Origin: Datisca glomerata
Taxonomy: Eukaryota; Streptophyta; Magnoliopsida; Cucurbitales; Datiscaceae
Direction of reading: 5' to 3'
Assembly: GCA_003255025.1 (NCBI GenBank)
Contig: QANY01003844.1
Location: 62,001-126,000 of the forward strand
DNA: 64,000 nt
The notes under the pieces are model-generated. The model ran no database searches and was not told the origin of the DNA. It worked only from the letters and a program-made list of their open reading frames with translations. Both the position numbers and the translations under genes were made by a program. Shown one piece after another: positions 58,331 through 64,000 of the stretch (position 1 is its first letter; each line of letters starts with the position of its first letter).

Positions 58331-58689
58331 GGTTTATTTATATCAATAAGTCATGTTTAGTTAGTAACTTTACCATATCCGAATCTTGGGATGGATGTGC
58401 GGGTTCCAGTCATCTCGATTGGCATAGTTATTATTTACTTTGATGATTTTAGGAGTATTATTTTGTTAGACAGTCTTTATGTACTGAACATATGGAGAAA
58501 CTTAACTTTTATTTTTTCCCTTGGTTTGGAAGGTTTTCATTTTATTTTATTCAAATATTTTAACTATTAAAAGAAATAAGATTTTCATTTATTCTCGTAC
58601 ATTGGTTGATGGTTATTACTTTTAAAATATTGATGCTGCATGATACTGAAGTAGATAATAGTTCATATAGTATACCTAACGGCCTCTTA

Positions 58690-59590
58690 GCTCTTCGAGC
58701 ATAAAGCCTGTACCGTTCTACGAATTTTGTATAGAAGGTAACATGACCAAGATGCCTTTTAAGGTAATAAGACATAGAGCTTCAGAGCCGTTGATGCATA
58801 CTAACTTCGTGGACCAATGAATATCCAAGCTAAAGGTGGCTTTGAGTATTTCATGATTTTTTCACAGATGATTACTTTAAATACGACTACATCTATATAA
58901 TACATCAGAAAGATGAGACTTTTGAAAAATTCAAAAAGTTTAGTGTGGCAATCGAGAATGCATTGAGATAGAAAGATTAAATATCTTTGATTAGATTGAC
59001 AAGGTGAATATCTCTTTGACACATATAAGGATTATGTAGTCAACATGGGATTTCATCCCAGCTCATTGCATAGAGAACTCCCCAGCAAAATGGTGTAGCT
59101 AAGAGGAGAAACAGAACTCTCTTGAACACAGGTGAGATTTATGCTGAGATATTCTACTCTTCCTATTTTCTTTTGGGGAAACATACTCTCTTAAATTAAT
59201 GCATACGTTCTTAATCTAGTACCTTCTAAAGTAGTACTCGGGACTCCATTAGAGTTATAGAATGGGCGTAAACTTAGTTTGCATCATCTTCATATTTATG
59301 GATGTCCAACACACGTGCTGAGGGAGAATGCTGCTAAGAACCAAATGTATATGTTTTCGTAGGGTATGCAAAAGGAACATGAGGAATTTTGTTTTATGGT
59401 ATTGAGCAGCAAAAAGTATTTGTTAGCACAAATGTCATCTTCTTAGAAAATGACTATATTACAAACTTCAAGTCTAGGAGCAGCATTATTTTAAAAGAGT
59501 TGGTCGATTCTCACGCTAGTGTGCAACATCAGTCAGAAGAGTTTAAAGAGGTTACGGAGAAAATAGTTAACAGAGAAAACAATATATGAA
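58690..59590 (+). pseudogene. copia E integrase remnant
   Basis: Pieces in several frames correspond to KMTRCLLR-like sequence, MNIQAKGGFEYF, NAYVLNLVPSKVVLGTP, GRKLSLHHLHIYGCPTHVLR and QQKVFVSTNVIFLENDYITN, the C-terminal half of copia integrase. Catalytic residues are lost in the frameshifted 5' part. Confidence 0.88.
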
Positions 59591-59739
59591 GCACTTTTAA
59601 GTACTACGCAACCACGTCATAGTGAGAGAGAATCATATCTGCCTGAGAAGTACATGTTCTTGGGAGAGGCATGCCACGAGATCTCAAAAGAACATGACTC
59701 GGGACCCTAAAACTAAATTGTGGTTATAAAAGATGTTGA

Positions 59740-60440
59740 TGTAGATCATTGGCAAAGGGAGATGGGATCTTAAATGAATGCAATGTACTCCAATGGAGTA
59801 TGAGAGCTTGTATAAGCACTTGAGGGGATAAAAACCATTGAGTGCAAGTGGGTTTATAAGTGAAAGTGAGGTATAGACGAGAAGGAGAAAACCTTCAAAG
59901 CTAGGCTTCTTGTGAAAAGGTATACTAAAAAATAGAGAATCGATTATGAGGAGACTTTTTCACCAGTGGACATGCTTTAAGTCTATAAGATTATTGTCCA
60001 TTACGGCTCATCTCGATTTTAAGATTTGGAAAATGGATGTCAAGACTACATTACTAAATGGTAATCTTGAAAAGAATATCTTTATGTCTCAGCCTAAGGG
60101 CTGTATCACAAAAGTCTAGAAAAATATGGTTTGCAAGTTAAATAGATTTATTTATGGATATAAGCAAGCATCGAGGTCATGGAACATCAAGTTTGATCGA
60201 GCATGTGTCTACAAGAGAAAGTAAGCAATTCTAGTAGTTTTCATATTTTTTTACATAGATGACATTCTGCTCATTGGGAATGATATAAGGTTAATGCTGG
60301 ATGTAAAGTTGTGGTTGTCAAATAATTTTGATATGGATGACCTAGGAGAAGCAACATATATTCTTTGATCAAGGTCATTTTTCATCGAGGATCTAGAAGG
60401 ATACGTTTATCCTAATATGTGTATATAGATAAAATTTTAA
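59740..60440 (+). pseudogene. copia E reverse transcriptase remnant
   Basis: Reads VDVDHWQRE, IKTIECKWVYK-type, KARLLVKRYTKK, IDYEETFSPVDML, KMDVKTTLLNGNLEKNIFM and FYIDDILLIGNDI. The metal-binding pair is still DD in YIDD but stops and shifts divide the domain. Confidence 0.9.
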
Positions 60441-60539
60441 AGCGATTTGTGATGCAAGATTCCAAGAAAGGTCAACGGCCTTCCAAACATGAAATTAATC
60501 TATCCAAGGATTAACATCCTACAGTGCAATATGCGATAA

Positions 60540-61180
60540 ATATCATGAAGACGGTTCCCTATGCTTCTATAATGGGAAGTCTCATGTATGCAATATTATG
60601 TACTAGACTAGATATCTGCTTCGCAATAGGAATCGTCAACAGATATCAGCTAAACCAGGCAGAAAACATAGGATAGTAGTGAAACACATAGTCGAGTATC
60701 TTAGGAGGACGAGGATTATATGTTTGTCTACCATAGTGAGAGTCTCATACCAATTGGGTATATTGATTCAGATTTTCAGTCAGACAAAAACTCTAGGAAG
60801 TCTACCTCGGGATATGTGTTTACTTTCAGAGGAGGAGCGGTTAGTTGGAGGACTGTAAAATAGATATGTATTGCAGACTCGACCATGAAACTGATTATTT
60901 AACTGCATCAGAAGCTTTAAAAAAACTATCTGGCTGTGAAAGTTTCTATGAGAGTTAGAGAGTACACAATTGATAGAATCTAAAAACTATCGAGAAGGTA
61001 AACACATTGTGCAGAAATATCATCTCATTGGGGAGATCATACAGCGAGGAGATATAATCGTCTCTAAAATAGCTTCAGAGGAGAACCTGACAGACCCGTT
61101 TACAAAAATGTTAGCCACAAATGTCTTTGGGTCAGATGTAGAAAACGTGGGGTTTAAGCTAGTTGCAGACATGCTTTAGG
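60540..61180 (+). pseudogene. copia E RNase H remnant
   Basis: YASIMGSLMYAILCTRLDIC, IGYIDSDFQSDKNSRKSTSG then YVFTFRGGAVSWR, a damaged STMETDY region, and the closing KYHLIGEIIQRGDIIVSKIA then SEENLTDPFTKML. Close in spelling to element C's RNase H, so C and E belong to one copia branch. Confidence 0.92.
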
Positions 61181-61191
61181 GCAAGTGGGAG
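61181..61191 (+). promoter_or_regulatory. polypurine tract of copia E
   Basis: GCAAGTGGGAG directly before the TGTG of the 3' LTR, the usual plus-strand primer of this copia branch. Confidence 0.8.
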
Positions 61192-62382
61192 TGTGTTAGG
61201 ATTCTGTCTTAAAAAACACTGTAATTCTAATGTATTTACATGAAACATGTAATTGTGAGTGTTCTTGATCTTCTAAGAGAGAGTTATGAGCTTATATAAT
61301 GATTCAATTGTTTTAATCTTCTATGGTTGAAATTCTATGAGTCATTATATGTAGAATTAATGACGGGATTGTTAGATAGTGAGGATGTAGATTCTCAATA
61401 GTAGAGGCCATAAAATATTTTTGAGTGATATTGTACACCTTAACAGAATTTGTTTATGTGATCATATTAAACTAAACGCTTAATATCCCTAATGGTTTAG
61501 TTAGAGCTTTGTTATTTTTACTTAGCAAGAGGTGTATATATTACTTAGATAGTATTTTATCTAATTATACAAAGTGTTATATTATGGAGGGGCAACAAAT
61601 AATGTATAATAGTTCAAAGATAATTACATCGAGTAATATAAATATGAATGAAGTTCAATTATAATTTTATAGTGGAATAAATTGTAATTAATAATTAGTG
61701 AATCCAAATATAGATTTGGTCAGTAGAGCTTATTAATTATTTAGCCATGAGTATTTTTATACTCATGGTCTCTAAGCTAGCCTATGGGTTATAGGAATTT
61801 TCATAGCAGTAATAATTCAATAAAGCATGGATTAACAGTCAACAAAGTCAGTCTTGATTTTAGTGATGAAAATTATTAATTTAAATTAAGAGATAATTTT
61901 AAGTTAATACTGACCATTAGATTAAGAGTTAATTCTAGCCATTGGATTTCTCTATGAATAGGAGACTTTTCTTAGAGATGCAAGTGAATCATATTGGCAT
62001 CATTAGTGAGAGAACAGATAGGAGAAAAAAGTTAAGATTTTTCTTCCAAGTGCCCACATACGGTAATTAGTTGACGGCCTGACAGATAGCAAGGAAGACC
62101 ATGAGCTATCGACTCATGATTCATGGCAGTTTATGGCAGCGGCAAGCGATAGAGTCAACAACGACGTGGGCGATGATTATTTTCATGGTATCGATAGTGC
62201 TCATGCATAGATCGAGGGATGGTTCAAGCGTGGATCGAGAAATCAGATCATGAAGATTTTTTTTTTAATTTTTGAGGTTTACACATCAAGGGTATGATTT
62301 CTATATTCATTCAAGCATATATTTGATTGTTTAATAATTGAATTTCAAGGTCGGACAATTTTCCATTGTGTTAATCCCTTCA
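61192..62382 (+). repeat. 3' LTR of copia E
   Basis: About 1.19 kb from TGTGTTAGGATTC to ATCCCTTCA, followed by TATAG. The start may be at 61194 (TGTTAGG), which matches the 5' LTR. Confidence 0.88.
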
Positions 62383-62387
62383 TATAG

Positions 62388-63345
62388 GATATTTATCAAG
62401 GTCTACCTTTGAATTTTAGACTGAGAATGTTTTGGTATTAGGATATTTATGGACAGAAACTTAATTTAAGGATATGTATTCCTAAGTAAATTGAGCTTAT
62501 TAAGAGCAAGTAAATTGAGTAAGCTCCTTGCAGTAGTTTTTTAGTAGTTCATGCATACTTGATTAAACTCATTAGTAATACCCGTGTCTTATTATCATTA
62601 AAATCTATCTCATAAAGATATATGGCTAATAATAAAAAAGAGGGAGGCAAACTCAATGGGAAGTACTTCCATTATAGAAAGGTTGGACACTAGAATGCTA
62701 GTTGAGAGGTCTTCCAAAGCCAAGAAGAACAAAGGTACACGATCCATATTTATCAATTAGTCAGGTTTAGTGGTTGTTTCTACTGGATCCTAATGTGTAA
62801 ATTCTGTAACCATAAACCACATCTGCAGTTCCTTGCATGGGATCTAGGAAACATGAAGCTAAATAGAAGGTGAGCTAGAGCTTATTCTTAGAACTGAGGC
62901 GCAGGTCCCGATTGTTTCTTTTAGAAATTTTATTCTTTTCTTTGATAGCTTTAGGAGTTTATCTTTGTTCTATCTTTATGAGTGGAATTTAATATCAGTT
63001 TCTTGCCTTGGTCAATAAGGTTTTAGTTTTATTTTCTACAAGCTTTGACTATCATGATAAATAAAAATTTCATTTGTTCGGGTACATTGGTTCATTTGTT
63101 GCATGATACCAAGTTGGATAATACTGCACATAGTACACCTAAAAAGAGAGAGATTTTTCATATTAATGATACATATCTATGACAATTACATAGGGGTCAT
63201 ATAGTCTAGATTGGGATCTGGAGAATGAATAAAAGATATGTCTCTTAGGTCTTTGAGCGTAGAACGTCTACCAGTCTCTTAATCTTATATAAAAGGTAAA
63301 ACAACCAAAAAGGCCTTTTAAGACAATAAGATATAGAGCCACAAA
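62388..63345 (+). mobile_element. copia internal fragment (gag end to pre-integrase)
   Basis: A decayed copy of the same branch as element E: GKYFHYRKVGH at 62660 (knuckle), a protease-equivalent around 62800-62880, NFILFFDSFRSLSLFYLYEW then NLISVSCLG near 62930-63010, and LHRGHIV near 63190. No LTR. It ends near 63345, where sequence on the other strand begins to match copia. Confidence 0.7.
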
Positions 63346-63399
63346 GCCACTAGAGTTGTTCATGTTTATTTGTGTGGGTCTACTAGATTTGAAGGTTTC

Positions 63400-64000
63400 C
63401 ATATTCTCATCTACACCTCGCTTCCGTTGGAGTACATGAAATGAATCTCAGATTTTCACTTTGTGCCAATGATATGCATCTACATCATTGACAGTCTCTA
63501 CGTGGTTGTTGGGATCTAACTCATGCTTTTCAGGTACCACCTTAAAATTTTTTCCCAAAAGCATGCATATCTTAGGTGGTTTTATCCCCCCCCCCCCGAG
63601 TCGTTGATGTACTTTGGAAGTGTTTCTCTCATTTTCTTATGCAACTAGAATCTCATTAACTACTAGATTTTCTAATAAGACTAGTTGAGACTGTTGCTCA
63701 AAAGTTCCATCAGCAATCTCTTCTATGACCATGTTGTTCTTGTAGTTATCTTCTAAGAATATAACATTTGTACTAACAACACATTTTATGCTCAGTACTA
63801 TAAAACAAATATCATCTTGTTCCTTTTGCATACCTAACAAAATAGACATATTTGATCTAGAATCTAACTTAATAGTACGTCTGCTGGACATTTCTACATA
63901 TGTAAACTAGGTTTACGACCATTCCATAACTCTTATGGTGTCTAAGGCTTAGATGCAACTAGATTTAAAAAATAAGTTATTGTTTCCAAGGCTTGGACCC
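63400..64000 (-). mobile_element. copia integrase-to-RT fragment, opposite strand
   Basis: From the window edge the minus strand reads a copia integrase C-terminus (KCVVSTNVIFLEDNYKNN at 63790-63730), then EKHELDPNNHVETVNDVDAY (63525-63465), which corresponds to the stretch before RT in element E. It is head-on with the preceding fragment and continues past the window end. Confidence 0.75.
63586..63597. repeat. C12 homopolymer
   Basis: Twelve consecutive C in an AT-rich fragment. It could be real slippage or an assembly or base-calling artefact. Confidence 0.9.

Larger units (their letters stand above)
54152..62387 (+). mobile_element. Ty1/copia element E, structurally complete, coding-defective
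   Basis: The element (54157-62382, 8,226 bp) is flanked by TATAG on both sides (54152-54156 and 62383-62387). The first 20 bases with the duplication (TATAGTGTTAGGCTTGTGCT) are repeated in tandem at 54172. 5' LTR, PBS, ~1.7-kb leader, gag, integrase, RT, RNase H, polypurine tract and 3' LTR follow in order. Gag and pol are riddled with stops, many at Trp and Gln codons. Confidence 0.92.

Overview
This is about 64 kb of AT-rich nuclear DNA from a flowering plant, most likely a eudicot. The evidence is a two-exon gene of the plant-specific DUF1262 family, a BOI-type RING ligase fragment, a plant-mobile-domain locus, plant CACTA, hAT and MULE-type transposons, Ty1/copia elements primed by initiator-Met tRNA, a Tat/Ogre-type Ty3/gypsy element, and a mitochondrial insertion carrying trnS-UGA. 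The window is repeat-dominated. Only one host gene looks intact: DUF1262, 21096-22597, plus strand.

Layout. 1-463: probable end of a CACTA transposon with ~42-bp palindromic tandem repeats. 742-1965: copia RT/RNase H remnant (minus). 2.8-6.1 kb: mosaic of short degenerate tandem repeats, including a palindromic GGCGTTTGG array. 6.19-7.28 kb: copia integrase remnant (minus). 8.3-11.2 kb: gene-free AT-rich DNA with an interval bounded by two outward-facing Helitron-like 3' termini. 11.2-12.8 kb: truncated copia B (minus). 13.26-18.77 kb: remains of a BOI-related E3 ligase gene, split by a complete copia A (13506-18426, minus). 18.8-19.3 kb: hAT-like MITE. 20.3-20.5 kb: long-TIR MITE upstream of DUF1262. 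21.1-22.6 kb: the DUF1262 gene.

23.7-51.7 kb is best read as one very large, old, nested Tat/Ogre-lineage element on the minus strand. In element order it shows a tandemly duplicated 5' LTR and leader (51.7-49.5 kb), gag, protease, RT, RNase H and integrase remnants (49.5-43.6 kb), a ~111-bp tandem array in the 3' untranslated position (43.26-35.59 kb), an antisense plant-mobile-domain reading region (35.1-27.1 kb), GGCGCC palindromic repeats (26.9 kb) and a 3' LTR-like copy (24.65-23.73 kb). Three later insertions lie inside it. Copia C (35919-42667, TSD ATTAC) splits the 111-bp array. A CACTA element (28887-33569) splits the mobile-domain locus and carries spliced exons of a RanBP2-type zinc-finger gene. 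A mitochondrial fragment (~25270-26420) carries trnS-UGA and a broken ccmC piece.

52.1-53.3 kb is a MULE-like TIR element. 54157-62382 is copia E (plus strand, TSD TATAG). The window ends in two opposed copia fragments. All transposon coding regions seen carry stops or frameshifts, many of the G:C to A:T type at Trp and Gln codons, so this is a silenced, decaying nested-repeat block beside one maintained gene.

All calls come from reading the sequence. No database search was possible, so family names rest on recognised motifs and lineage names are inference.
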